DNA of 64,000 nucleotides. Source: Agromyces cerinus. Lineage in GTDB: Bacteria > Actinomycetota > Actinomycetes > Actinomycetales > Microbacteriaceae. The stretch spans positions 2,232,001 to 2,296,000 of the forward strand of contig NZ_JAFBCT010000001.1 of NCBI RefSeq assembly GCF_016907835.1, read 5' to 3'. Positions within the stretch are counted from its first letter, which is position 1; each line of letters starts with the position of its first letter. The notes under the pieces are model-generated. The model saw nothing but the letters and a program-made list of their open reading frames with translations, did no database searches and was not told where the DNA came from. The position numbers and the translations under genes are program-made. Positions 28,861 through 36,787 of the stretch are shown piece by piece.

Positions 28861-28889
28861 TTGACAAGGCCGCCGACGGCACCTACGGT
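28861..28889 (+). promoter_or_regulatory. Consensus-like promoter upstream of a small ORF
   Basis: A perfect -35 TTGACA (28861-28866) and TACGGT (28884-28889) are separated by 17 bases. Transcription would begin near 28896, about 30 bases before the ATG of the next gene. Confidence 0.65.
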
Positions 28890-28927
28890 TGCGCGCGGAT
28901 GTCGGTGGGTGCTGAGACACTCTCACT

Positions 28928-29155
28928 ATGACGACGATCGAACTGCGAGAGACCCGGCACCTCGCCGTGGGTGACACGCTCGTCAGCGTCTCCGGCGGCA
29001 ACTACGAGGTCACGAAGCTCGCACGCGTCGGCCGCGGCATCCGCGTTCACTACCTCGCCGACGACGGCACGGCAGGGCGATTCACGGCCGCACCCGAGGC
29101 CGTCAGCCGGGTGCTCAGCGACGGGCACGACACCCCGGCACGGCACGTCGCCTGA
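28928..29155 (+). CDS. Small hypothetical protein (75 aa)
   Basis: The 75-residue protein has no signal or membrane segment. It reads like a small beta-barrel domain: a HLAVGDTLVSVSGGNYEVTKLARV strand pair (split here), then IRVHYLADDGTAGRFTAAPEA and a short charged tail. The start is ATG 28928. There is no clear ribosome binding site. A near-consensus promoter (TTGACA, 17 bases, TACGGT) lies 39 bases upstream and GACACT lies 6 bases before the ATG. I do not recognise a family. Confidence 0.6.
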   Translation: MTTIELRETRHLAVGDTLVSVSGGNYEVTKLARVGRGIRVHYLADDGTAGRFTAAPEAVSRVLSDGHDTPARHVA

Positions 29156-29208
29156 TCCCTTCGAAGATCGAGTCATCGATCGCGCCCACGGCACCATATG
29201 ATCTCGTC

Positions 29209-29931
29209 GTGGAAACCATCGCCGCCCGTGCCGCACTGAACCTCGACCCGGTGCGCGCGCTCGCCCCGGAGCACATCGAATCGGCGTATCGCGCCGAAGC
29301 GTGGGCGCGGCATCCCTCACGGTATCCCGATGCCGAGAGCCGGCACGCGGCCGAATCATGGGCGACGACCCTGCAGCAGGCTCGAGCGACCCTACTGGCC
29401 GAGAGCGCCGCGTTCGGCGTCGCGAACCCGACGCCGCCCGTTCCCCGACGCGGCCTCTCGACGGGCTGGATCGTCGGGATCGTCGCGGGCGGTACGGCGA
29501 TCGTCGTCGGGCTGGTCGTCGCGCTCGCCTTCGGGGTCTCGGCGCTCACCCAACGCGTGACCGAACTCGCCGAGCCGCAGTTCGATGCGGGCACGGATTC
29601 GGAGACCGTCGAGCGGTACTCCGCATCGGAGATGGGCTTCACGTTCCCAGCCGCGATCGAGTACTACTCCGACGGGCGGTACGCCGACCTGTGCTCCGCC
29701 GAGCACGAGCAGGGATGCTGGACGGCCGGCGTCGTCCCCGAGAGCGACTGCAGCATCATGATCGTCTCGGTCGGCTTCGCGAGGACGATGGAGCAGGAGA
29801 CGGCGGACTACGTGCAGACCCTTCGCTACTTCGACGTGGTCGCCGGCGAGCCGACGCCGGTCGTGTACGGCGACGACGACTACGCCTCCTCGTGGTTCGT
29901 CGACATCACCTGCAACGAGGGAACCGCGTAG
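29209..29931 (+). CDS. Membrane protein of unknown function (single TM)
   Basis: The 240-residue protein has an N-terminal helical region (about 1-70: ALAPEHIESAYRAEAWARHPSRYPD and AESWATTLQQARATLL) resembling a short DnaJ-like helix pair without the HPD motif. One membrane segment follows (about 86-110, with GWIVGIVAGGTAIVVGLVVA, split here), then an extracellular part of about 130 residues with four Cys (SAEHEQGCW, SDCSIM, TCNEG) that could form disulfides. The GTG at 29209 lies 6 bases after TATGAT (29197-29202), so the message is probably leaderless. Function unknown. A terminator follows. Confidence 0.7.
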   Translation: METIAARAALNLDPVRALAPEHIESAYRAEAWARHPSRYPDAESRHAAESWATTLQQARATLLAESAAFGVANPTPPVPRRGLSTGWIVGIVAGGTAIVVGLVVALAFGVSALTQRVTELAEPQFDAGTDSETVERYSASEMGFTFPAAIEYYSDGRYADLCSAEHEQGCWTAGVVPESDCSIMIVSVGFARTMEQETADYVQTLRYFDVVAGEPTPVVYGDDDYASSWFVDITCNEGTA

Positions 29932-29954
29932 CCGAGGGTCGCTTCGGGCACGAG

Positions 29955-30001
29955 GAAGCCCCGACCTCCGCCGCGGTGCACGCAGCGGAGATCGGGGCTT
30001 C
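29955..30001. terminator. Bidirectional terminator
   Basis: Arms GAAGCCCCGA (29955-29964) and TCGGGGCTTC (29992-30001) are perfect. The stem extends inward through CCTCCGC/GCGGAGA with one mismatch. It separates the convergent genes at 29209-29931 and 30010-30648. Confidence 0.85.
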
Positions 30002-30009
30002 GAACGCGA

Positions 30010-30648
30010 CTACTTGACGACGAAGAGCACGGGCTCCTCTTCGGTGGGCGTCTCGTACTGCGACCACTTCACGCCGGCCGGCACGTTGCCGCCCGGTGCG
30101 ACGGCAGCGGCGTAGCAGTTGGTGATCACCTGGGTCTTGACCTCGTCCTCGTCACCGAACGAATCGCTCGGGCAGGCGTCGAAGCCGACCAGGATGAGGC
30201 TCTGCACCCGGTCGCCGTTGGCGTCGACCACGTCGAAGTCGCTCGGCTGGGTGAACGGCTGCAGGTCGCCGCTCACGTAGCGGGACTCGACGTTCGCGAA
30301 GTAGACGTCCATGCCCTTGAGCTCGGGGATCTCGGCGACGAGGGTGTCGACGTCGGCCTGGGCCGCCTTGTCGACGCTCTTCAGGTGGTGCGACAGCACC
30401 GACTCGTTGTCGTCGTAGTCGAGGTACGGGATGTTCCCCCAGGTGCCGGCGGGAACCGTGGAACCCGGCGCCGCGTCGGCGCCGCCGTCGAAGGCGGCAT
30501 CCGCGGGCGCGGCCTCGGGTGCCTCCGACGGCTCCGCCTCAGCCGAGGGCGTCACCTTGACGGCCCGGTCGGCCGGACTCGACGTGCATCCGGTCAGTGC
30601 AAGAGCCGCAATGGCCAACCCCGCGAATGCAACACTCAGTTTCTTCAT
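30010..30648 (-). CDS. Secreted lipoprotein of unknown function
   Basis: The 212-residue precursor starts MKKLSVAFAGLAIAALALTGC, a canonical lipoprotein signal with Cys21 in the lipobox LTGC. An acidic Ala/Pro/Glu-rich linker (about 25-65) is followed by a compact domain with two Cys (GFDACPSDSF and VITNCYAA) that may pair. AAGGAGA is well placed before the ATG at 30648; the open frame upstream has no such site. I do not recognise the family. It probably sits on the outer face of the cell membrane. Confidence 0.8.
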   Translation of the reverse strand: MKKLSVAFAGLAIAALALTGCTSSPADRAVKVTPSAEAEPSEAPEAAPADAAFDGGADAAPGSTVPAGTWGNIPYLDYDDNESVLSHHLKSVDKAAQADVDTLVAEIPELKGMDVYFANVESRYVSGDLQPFTQPSDFDVVDANGDRVQSLILVGFDACPSDSFGDEDEVKTQVITNCYAAAVAPGGNVPAGVKWSQYETPTEEEPVLFVVK

Positions 30649-30913
30649 CGTTCTCCTTGTCAGTGGCAGCCAAGCATCTTGGCCACCGGCCCCCCTCCGG
30701 GCCTCGGTCAGCGCACGACGACGACCATCGACGCGGCACGCGCGGATGTGTTGTCGGGGGCTGTGCGAGGACGAGCGCAGGGACTCGATCAACTCGCGAT
30801 CAGCCTAGGGTGCGCCCTGACCCGGAGACCGCAGGTTGCAGAGCGCGACACGCACCGAGATCGAATCGATACCGACGAGGTCGCGAACGGATGTCGGTGG
30901 GGCAGAGGTGCTC

Positions 30914-31219
30914 TCAGTCGAAGACCGGCGAGAGGAACCGCCGCTCGTATCGCCGGATGCACTTCGTCTCGACGGCGAACTCGTACGCCTCGATGCATTC
31001 GGGATCGTCGGTGGCGGCCAGCCGGTACTGCTCGTAATCGGCGAGCGACGGGAAGGTGAACAGCGCGAACGCCTCGTCGCTGTCGCCCTCGCTCGGGAGG
31101 AAGTACCCGTGGTGCACCCCGCCGAGCCGGTTGACGAGGCGGATCCATCGCTCGCCGTACTCGCGGAATTCCGCGATCTTGTCGGCATCGATCTCGTAGC
31201 GCAGGTGCACGGTGATCAT
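30914..31219 (-). CDS. NIPSNAP-family protein
   Basis: The 101-residue protein is a ferredoxin-like alpha/beta-barrel domain of the NIPSNAP type. It shows MITVHLRYEIDADKIAEFREYGERWI at the start, HHGYFLPSEGDSDEAFALF in the middle and ECIEAYEFAVETKCIRRYERRF at the end. These small dimeric proteins have no settled biochemical role. The ATG at 31219 gives the usual family start (ITVHLRYE); the longer frame adds an unrelated N terminus. The ribosome binding site is weak. A 265-base gap towards 30648 holds nothing I can name. Confidence 0.85.
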   Translation of the reverse strand: MITVHLRYEIDADKIAEFREYGERWIRLVNRLGGVHHGYFLPSEGDSDEAFALFTFPSLADYEQYRLAATDDPECIEAYEFAVETKCIRRYERRFLSPVFD

Positions 31220-31368
31220 CAGGGGCGACTCGTCTCTGTCGGCAGGGTTCAGGGGCGCAGGGCGCGCATCGAGTATGGCACCGGGCTCGCCAGCCACGCG
31301 CCCTGGAGCGCCGACTCACGTAATCTGAAGACGGACCGCGATTCGCGCGGGCCGACGAGAGGCTCCCC

Positions 31369-31713
31369 GTGAACATCATCCTGCTTCGACGATTCGTCGC
31401 AGTCGCCGAGGAGCTGCACTTCCCCCGTGCCGCAGACGCCCTCGGCATCCCGCTCGCCTCGCTCTACTCGTCGATCGAGAAGCTCGAAGCCGAGGTCGGG
31501 CACCCGCTCTTCACCCGGCAGGGCGAGACTCAGCTGACCAAGGTCGGAGTCCTCCTCCTCGACGAGGCCAGGGCCGAGATCGCCGCTGCGCCTGCGCCCG
31601 CCGAGAAGCCGGTGGTGAAGGCCGGCGGCAAGGCGAAGGCTTCGAAGGGCAAGGGCCGCGCCCCCATCGTGAAGGGCAAGCCGAAGCCGTACAAGAAGCG
31701 TCAGGGACGCTGA
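31369..31713 (+). CDS. LysR-type HTH mini-protein with Lys-rich basic tail
   Basis: The 114-residue protein is only the N-terminal winged helix-turn-helix of a LysR regulator (LRRFVAVAEELHFPRAADALG and SLYSSIEKLEAEVGHPLFTRQ, residues 5-65). The usual 200-residue effector-binding domain is absent. It is replaced by a Lys/Ala/Gly tail (about 75-114: KAKASKGKGRAP, KGKPKPYKKRQGR) of the kind seen in histone-like proteins. The frame is intact, with GAGAGG before the GTG start at 31369, so this is a designed short protein rather than a broken gene. It could act as a DNA-binding architectural factor. This is inference. Confidence 0.8.
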   Translation: MNIILLRRFVAVAEELHFPRAADALGIPLASLYSSIEKLEAEVGHPLFTRQGETQLTKVGVLLLDEARAEIAAAPAPAEKPVVKAGGKAKASKGKGRAPIVKGKPKPYKKRQGR

Positions 31714-31759
31714 CGACGGCGCGCTGCGCCATCCCATGTCGGACGCCGTGGTGACGCGT

Positions 31760-32308
31760 TCAGCGCACCCAGTCACGCCTCAGCAGTCCGTACACCCAGG
31801 AGTCGGACACATCGCCGTTGACGATGCAGTCCTCGCGCAGCGTCCCCTCGCGAATGAACCCGAGTTTCTCGAGCACTCGGGCCGACGCCAGGTTGCGGGT
31901 ATCGGTTTCGGACTGCACCCGATTGAGGTCGAGTGCGTCGAACGCCCAGCCGAGCATGGCGCGCGCCGCCTCCGTCGCGTAGCCGTGTCCCCATGCCGCC
32001 CGGGTGAAGCAGTACCCGAGGGAGGCGCTTCGAAAGTCGGGGTTCCAGCTGTTGAAGGTGCACCAGCCGATGAACGCCCGATCGCTGCCGCGTTCGATCG
32101 CCACGCGCGCGCCACTCCCCTCCTCCGCCATCCGGCTGGATCCCTCCATGAAGCGCGCGACCGAGGCCCGGTCGACCCACGGCGGAGAGTCCCAATAGCG
32201 AAGCACGTCGGCGTCGCTCTGCAGTTCGAAGAGGGCGTCGCCGTCGTCGGCGGTGAACGGACGGAGTCGCAGTCGCTCGGTGTGCAGGATCGGGGTCGGC
32301 AGGGTCAC
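31760..32308 (-). CDS. GNAT-family N-acetyltransferase (RimJ/RimL-like)
   Basis: The 182-residue protein begins PILHTERLRLRPFTADD and has the acetyl-CoA region YCFTRAAWGHGYATEAARAML and NLASARVLEKLGF of the RimJ/RimL subgroup. The start is GTG at 32308; the base before the family start TERL favours it. The substrate is unknown. It is convergent with the LysR mini-protein gene (46 bases between stops) and divergent from a glyoxalase-like gene. The three other GNAT proteins of the window belong to the same superfamily but are not close copies. Confidence 0.85.
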   Translation of the reverse strand: MTLPTPILHTERLRLRPFTADDGDALFELQSDADVLRYWDSPPWVDRASVARFMEGSSRMAEEGSGARVAIERGSDRAFIGWCTFNSWNPDFRSASLGYCFTRAAWGHGYATEAARAMLGWAFDALDLNRVQSETDTRNLASARVLEKLGFIREGTLREDCIVNGDVSDSWVYGLLRRDWVR

Positions 32309-32388
32309 GAGGCCATCCTCGCAGGAAGCGCCGACCGGACGCCACGGCGCAGCACGCCGCCGTGCGTTCGTCTCGGTAGGGTGGCGCC

Positions 32389-32826
32389 ATGACCGTGAAG
32401 ATGGACAACGTCGGCATCGTCGTCGAGGATCTCGCCGCGGCGATCGCGTTCTTCCGCGAGGTCGGACTCGAACTCGAAGGGCAGACCGTCGTCGAGGGCG
32501 AGTGGGCCGGACGCGTCACCGGCCTCGGGAATCAGCGGGTCGAGATCGCGATGCTGCGCACGCCCGACGGCCACAGCCGTATCGAGCTCTCGCGCTTCAT
32601 CGAGCCATCCGTCGTCGCCGACCACCGCAACGCCCCGGTGAATGCGCTGGGCTACCTGCGCGTGATGTTCGCCGTCGACGACCTCGACGAGACGCTCTCC
32701 CGCTTGCGTGAGCACGGCGCGGAACTCATCAGCACCGAAGTCGTCGAGTACGAAGGCGTGTACCGGCTCTGCTACGTGCGCGGGCCGGAAGGCATCCTCA
32801 TCGGACTCGCGCAGGAGCTCGGTTGA
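32389..32826 (+). CDS. VOC (glyoxalase/bleomycin-resistance) family protein
   Basis: The 145-residue protein has the paired beta-alpha-beta-beta-beta units of the vicinal oxygen chelate family: MDNVGIVVEDLAAAIAFFREVGLELEG for the first, and YLRVMFAVDDLDETLSRLREHGAEL with RLCYVRGPEGILIGLAQ for the second. The metal position in the last strand region is Glu (GPEG). Members isomerise, cleave or bind small molecules; the substrate is unknown. The ATG at 32389 lies 6 bases after TAGGGT (32377-32382) and has no ribosome binding site, suggesting a leaderless message. Confidence 0.85.
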   Translation: MTVKMDNVGIVVEDLAAAIAFFREVGLELEGQTVVEGEWAGRVTGLGNQRVEIAMLRTPDGHSRIELSRFIEPSVVADHRNAPVNALGYLRVMFAVDDLDETLSRLREHGAELISTEVVEYEGVYRLCYVRGPEGILIGLAQELG

Positions 32827-32922
32827 GAACTGGGTACGGCTTCACGAAGCTGCGCCTCGTGATCACGTTCTCGGATGAAGATCTCGTTGTGTCTGACGAG
32901 CGCTGCGCAGCGTGTATCGGAT

Positions 32923-33261
32923 TCACTGCGCGTTCATCCGTTCGAGGTATTCGGGGTACGCGCCGCTCAGAATCTCGTCCTGCTGCTCCCGCGCGAGCCG
33001 TGCTTCCCGCAACAACTGCATTGTCCTCGACGGATGCGAGCGCCTCAAACTGTGAACTCGAAGGAGCTCCAACTGTTCGATGATCGATGGCCCCAGTTGG
33101 CTGAGTTCGCCTTCCGGCGCCGTGAAGGCAAGCGCGTTGATCAGCCCTGGCACGAGGTCGTGACGCTGTTCGAGGATGAATTCGACTCGATCCCAGTCCC
33201 GATCACCGCCGTCGGAGCGCCACCAACGCCGAGCGATGGTTCGGAGTTTCCGCGTGCGCAT
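32923..33261 (-). CDS. Hypothetical protein of a three-gene cassette (112 aa)
   Basis: The 112-residue protein is basic at the N terminus (MRTRKLRTIARRWWRSDGG), then helical with EFILEQRHDLVPGLINALAFTAPEGEL, IIEQLELLRVH and a charged Arg/Glu-rich C terminus ending in YPEYLERMNAQ. No signal, membrane segment or known motif is seen. It is the last of three minus-strand genes (34337, 33867 and 33261 starts). The 48-base gap contains TACGAT (33271-33276), 9 bases before the ATG, which could give it its own start. Base use here is less GC-rich than in neighbours. Confidence 0.6.
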   Translation of the reverse strand: MRTRKLRTIARRWWRSDGGDRDWDRVEFILEQRHDLVPGLINALAFTAPEGELSQLGPSIIEQLELLRVHSLRRSHPSRTMQLLREARLAREQQDEILSGAYPEYLERMNAQ

Positions 33262-33309
33262 GGTGCCACGATCGTAGCCCTCGACGCGGGACCGCGCGTC
33301 GAGTTTGCA

Positions 33310-33867
33310 TCATTCGAACACCACGCTTGCAGCGCCCAAATCGTCGGTAACGAGCACCCTGCGGTTCAAGAGGACCGAAACGACCTGCTCGAGCGAGTAT
33401 GCATCGCCCATCGAGCGCAGGTCGTTCGAATCGATCACGAAGATCCGCTCGTCGTCGGACTCGACGGGCAAGGTCCGCAACTCGCCATTGAATCCGGCAA
33501 GTAGGAAAGCAGCGCGAACGGCGGCGATCTGGCCACCGGACAACACGGCTTCCCCCGGCCCACTGCTCTCGTAACTCGGTGCGGTGAACGGCACCAGATC
33601 GTGCGCAACGTGTGCCGGAACGATGGCGACCTTCAGATGCAGGAGTTCCGTGAGGACGTGCCCCAGGTGGTGCGCCTGTTCGCCGAAGCCTGCGAGATCT
33701 TCGGTCGGCACGACGAACAGTCTCTCGTCATCGTCGCCAGGAATGAGGACCTCGAGCGGGCCGTGGTAGCCAGCTAGCGCGAACGCGCTCCGGACAGCCG
33801 CGGGGGTATCGAGTTCCAACAACGAAACGCCTTCCTGCAGAACGACTGCAACTTTCGGGGAGACCAT
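33310..33867 (-). CDS. Hypothetical protein with internal duplication (185 aa)
   Basis: The 185-residue protein is built of two copies of a domain of about 65 residues. The first contains AAVRSAFALAGYHGPLEV, DDDERLFVV and HVLTELLHLKVAIVP; the second contains AAVRAAFLLAGFNGELRT, SDDERIFVI and QVVSVLLNRRVLVT. The paired motifs AAVR-AF-LAG and DDER-FV make the repeat unmistakable. The family is not recognised. It is the middle gene of the cassette, 11 bases after the stop of the upstream gene, so the two are surely co-transcribed. The ATG at 33867 was chosen to avoid overlap with that gene. Confidence 0.65.
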   Translation of the reverse strand: MVSPKVAVVLQEGVSLLELDTPAAVRSAFALAGYHGPLEVLIPGDDDERLFVVPTEDLAGFGEQAHHLGHVLTELLHLKVAIVPAHVAHDLVPFTAPSYESSGPGEAVLSGGQIAAVRAAFLLAGFNGELRTLPVESDDERIFVIDSNDLRSMGDAYSLEQVVSVLLNRRVLVTDDLGAASVVFE

Positions 33868-33878
33868 TCCTGCGATCG

Positions 33879-34337
33879 TCAGGCACCGGCCAGATCCTCG
33901 AACGGCTCGTCGCCGGGCCGCCAGACCATCCACGCCCCGTCCGCAAACCCGCTCAGCATCGCGATTTCGGGTCCCACCAACTCGTCGAACGCCGGACGGA
34001 TCGTGATTCGGCCTGTCTGAAACGAAATGACGATACCGGCGCCCGTTTGTTCGACCGTGCTCGAGACCTCTTGCGGGATGAGTGCGCGCAGCGCGTCTCC
34101 GTAGCCCAGATCAGGTTCGGCGTAAACCTGTCCTCGGTGCTCCGCCACCGGGTACACGTCGCAATTGAGCACCACGTTGCCGCCTGCCACATCGTCGCCA
34201 CCCACGTCACCGTCGAACCAGAGCATGACGTAGTCCATCGAGAACACGACCGCGTTCAGGCGACGGCCGAGGAGTCGACCGAGCAGTTCATTCGGGACGT
34301 ACTTCGGGCTCTCGAAGGACGCTCCGGGTCTGGTCAT
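33879..34337 (-). CDS. Hypothetical protein, first gene of the cassette (152 aa)
   Basis: The 152-residue acidic protein contains LGRLLGRRLNAVVFSMDYVML, FDGDVGGDDVAGGNVVLNCDVYPV, LGYGDALRALIPQEVSS, GRITIRPAFDELVGPEIAML and the ending GAWMVWRPGDEPFEDL. I recall similar uncharacterised actinobacterial proteins with MDYV.L.FDG and GPEIALLSGF...WMVWRPG patterns, but no named family. There is no signal or membrane segment. The ATG at 34337 lies 6 bases after TAGATT (34344-34349), so the message appears leaderless. The shape (small acidic protein in a cassette) would suit an immunity protein, but no toxin gene is next to it. Confidence 0.65.
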   Translation of the reverse strand: MTRPGASFESPKYVPNELLGRLLGRRLNAVVFSMDYVMLWFDGDVGGDDVAGGNVVLNCDVYPVAEHRGQVYAEPDLGYGDALRALIPQEVSSTVEQTGAGIVISFQTGRITIRPAFDELVGPEIAMLSGFADGAWMVWRPGDEPFEDLAGA

Positions 34338-34368
34338 GCAGTCAATCTAGCGGCCCGCTGCCGACCGG

Positions 34369-34725
34369 TCAGGCCTTCTTGACGACGCTCGACTTCAGCT
34401 GCGTCGGGCCGATGCCGTCGACCTTGCAGTCGATGTCGTGGTCGCCGACACCGTCGATGAGCCGGATGCCGCGCACCTTCGTGCCCACCTTGATGACGGT
34501 CGACGAGCCCTTGACCTTCAGGTCCTTGATCACGGTGACGGTGTCGCCGTCGGCGAGCACATTGCCGACGGCATCCGTGATGACGCGCGGGCCGGACTCC
34601 GCGGCATCCGCTGCTGCCTCTTCGGCAGCCCACTCGTGCGCGCACATCGGGCACACGAGCAGGGCACCCATCTCGTAGGTGTGCTCGCTCGAGCACTCAG
34701 GACAGATCGGAAGCGAGTCGCTCAT
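34369..34725 (-). CDS. YjdM/PhnA family zinc-ribbon protein
   Basis: The 118-residue protein has an N-terminal zinc ribbon ([21 protein letters not shown], split: Cys pairs CPEC and CPMC, residues 8-29) and a C-terminal SH3-like domain ([26 protein letters not shown], split here). This is the YjdM family, historically called PhnA, although it is not itself phosphonoacetate hydrolase; the function is unknown. The ATG overlaps the ychF stop by 4 bases (ATGA, 34722-34725), so the two are translationally coupled. Confidence 0.9.
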   Translation of the reverse strand: MSDSLPICPECSSEHTYEMGALLVCPMCAHEWAAEEAAADAAESGPRVITDAVGNVLADGDTVTVIKDLKVKGSSTVIKVGTKVRGIRLIDGVGDHDIDCKVDGIGPTQLKSSVVKKA

Positions 34726-35795
34726 ACGTTGAAGCGGAACTCCACGACGTCGCCGTCCTGCATGACGTAGTCCTTGCCCTCCATGCGGGCCTTGCCCTTC
34801 GCCCGGGCCTCGGCGACCGAACCGGTCTCGACGAGGTCGGCGAACGAGATGACCTCGGCCTTGATGAAGCCGCGCTCGAAGTCGGTGTGGATGACGCCCG
34901 CCGCCTGCGGCGCCTTGTCACCCTTGCGGATCGTCCAGGCGCGCGATTCCTTGGGGCCCGCCGTCAAGTAGGTCTGCAGGCCGAGCGTGTCGAAGCCGAT
35001 GCGGGCGAGCTGGTCGAGGCCCGACTCCTCCTGACCGGTCGAGGCGAGCAGCTCCGCGGCATCTGCGGGGTCGAGGTCGATGAGCTCCGACTCGATCTTC
35101 GCGTCGAGGAACACGGCCTCGGCGGGCGCGACGAGCGCGGCGAGCTCCGCCTTCTTCGCGTCGTCGGTCAGCACCGTCTCGTCGACGTTGAACACGTAGA
35201 TGAAGGGCTTGGCCGTCAGCAGGCCGAGCTCCTTGACGGGGGTCAGGTCGACGGATGCCGCGGAGAGCGGCGTGCCCCGCTGCAGCTCCTCCTGGGCGGC
35301 CTTCGCGGCTTCGAGCACCGACGGGTCGAGCTTCTTGCCCTTGATCTCCTTCTCGAAGCGCGGGATGGCGCGCTCGAGCGTCTCGAGGTCGGCGAGGATC
35401 AGCTCGGTGTTGATGGTCTCCATGTCGGCTTTGGGGTCGACGGTGCCCTCGACGTGCACGACGTCGGAGTCCTCGAAGCCGCGCACGACCTGCGCGATCG
35501 CGTCGGCCTCGCGGATGTTGGCGAGGAACTTGTTGCCGAGCCCCTCACCTTCCGAGGCGCCGCGCACGATGCCGGCGATATCGACGAACGACACCGCGGC
35601 GGGCAGGATTCGCTCGGAGCCGAAGATGCCGGCGAGGGTCTCGAGCCGCGGATCGGGCAGGTTCACCACGCCCACGTTGGGCTCGATCGTCGCGAACGGG
35701 TAGTTCGCCGCGAGCACCTGATTCTTGGTGAGGGCGTTGAAGAGGGTGGACTTGCCGACGTTGGGCAGGCCGACGATGCCGATAGTGAGAGCCAC
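34722..35795 (-). CDS. ychF: Redox-regulated ATPase/GTPase YchF (OBG-like)
   Basis: The 357-residue protein is the universally conserved YchF/Ola1 P-loop protein. It shows the G1 motif [37 protein letters not shown] (G3 region), the altered G4 motif NVDE that favours ATP over GTP, the coiled-coil segment and the C-terminal TGS domain ([26 protein letters not shown], split here). It binds ribosomes and is linked to stress responses. GTG at 35795 lies 8 bases after TACGAT (35804-35809) without a ribosome binding site, so the message is probably leaderless. It is followed by the coupled YjdM gene. Confidence 0.96.
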   Translation of the reverse strand: MALTIGIVGLPNVGKSTLFNALTKNQVLAANYPFATIEPNVGVVNLPDPRLETLAGIFGSERILPAAVSFVDIAGIVRGASEGEGLGNKFLANIREADAIAQVVRGFEDSDVVHVEGTVDPKADMETINTELILADLETLERAIPRFEKEIKGKKLDPSVLEAAKAAQEELQRGTPLSAASVDLTPVKELGLLTAKPFIYVFNVDETVLTDDAKKAELAALVAPAEAVFLDAKIESELIDLDPADAAELLASTGQEESGLDQLARIGFDTLGLQTYLTAGPKESRAWTIRKGDKAPQAAGVIHTDFERGFIKAEVISFADLVETGSVAEARAKGKARMEGKDYVMQDGDVVEFRFNV

Positions 35796-35820
35796 GGGGG
35801 TCTATCGTACCGGCACGCGT

Positions 35821-36726
35821 CTACGGCGCCGACAGGTCGGTCGCGGCATCCGCTCGCTTCGCCCGCCCGATCCTGAGGGTCAGGTACACGCCGAGCAGCA
35901 CGAGCACACCGCCCGCCATCGCCACCGGCTCGAGCGACTGCCCGAGCACCACGGCGATGAGCACCGTGAAGACCGGCAGCAGGTTCAGGAAGATGCCGGC
36001 GCGGGCCGGGCCGACGGCGCCCGAGCCGAGGTTCCAGAGGGCGTAGCCGAGCATCGACGGGAAGATCACGATGTACACGAGGCCCGCGATGCTGCCCGCG
36101 GTGGTCGGCAGGGTGACCCCGATGACGGCGACGAAAGGCAGCATGGTCACGACCGCGAGCACGGCCTGCACGGCGGTGGCCGTGATGGGCGGGGTGTGCA
36201 GTCGCCGGGCGACGATCGAGTAGGCGGTCCAGGCGATGACGGATGCCACGACGAGCAGATCCCCGACGCGGAACCCCTGCTCGAGCACGGCCAGCACATC
36301 GCCGCCCGTGAGCACGAGCGTCACGCCTGCAAACGCGACGACGAGGCCGACGATCTGCAGGCCACGGAGCCGTTGGTGCAGGAAGATGGCCGCGGCGAGC
36401 GCGATCGTCGCCGGATTGATCGCCGAGATGACCGAGGCGTTCACCGCGCCGGTGAGCCCCAGGGCGCTGTAGAGGAAGAGCGTGTAACCCGTGAGGCCGA
36501 GCACCGACTGCAGCAGGTGCAGCGGCCACTCGTGCGCGGCTGACCGCCAGTCGGGCCGTTCGATCGCCCAGGCGAGCACGAGCAGCGGGATCGCAGCGAA
36601 CACCCAACGCCAGAACGTGAGCGAGATCGGCGTGATCTCGGCGGTGACCATCTCGCCGAAGACGTAGTTGCCCGCCCAGAAGAGGTTGGCGAGCGCGAGT
36701 GCCAGGTACGCCCGTCCGCGATGCAT
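35821..36726 (-). CDS. EamA-type (DMT superfamily) transporter
   Basis: The 301-residue integral membrane protein has ten hydrophobic segments forming two repeats of five (EamA domains). Typical motifs are ANLFWAGNYVFGEM at the start, LTFWRWVFAAIPLL, and the second-half LVVASVIAWTAYSIVARR with GYALWNLGSGAVGPARAGIFLNLLPVF. Members export amino acids, drugs or metabolites; the substrate is unknown. The ATG at 36726 lies 6 bases after TATCCT (36733-36738) with no ribosome binding site, consistent with leaderless transcription. Confidence 0.88.
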   Translation of the reverse strand: MHRGRAYLALALANLFWAGNYVFGEMVTAEITPISLTFWRWVFAAIPLLVLAWAIERPDWRSAAHEWPLHLLQSVLGLTGYTLFLYSALGLTGAVNASVISAINPATIALAAAIFLHQRLRGLQIVGLVVAFAGVTLVLTGGDVLAVLEQGFRVGDLLVVASVIAWTAYSIVARRLHTPPITATAVQAVLAVVTMLPFVAVIGVTLPTTAGSIAGLVYIVIFPSMLGYALWNLGSGAVGPARAGIFLNLLPVFTVLIAVVLGQSLEPVAMAGGVLVLLGVYLTLRIGRAKRADAATDLSAP

Positions 36727-36787
36727 CAGGTCAGGATACGGGCTCGCTCGGGCGGCTCCGGCCGGTCCGTCGCGCCGGCTCGATCGA

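Noticed and set aside
32901..32912. 12-bp palindrome CGCTGCGCAGCG in the gap before the three-gene cassette
   Set aside because: Short and GC-rich, expected by chance; no promoter or terminator features around it.
33310..33867. Reading the duplicated protein as a frameshifted larger gene
   Set aside because: Both repeat units are complete and in one frame with normal spacing, so it is an intact duplicated protein.
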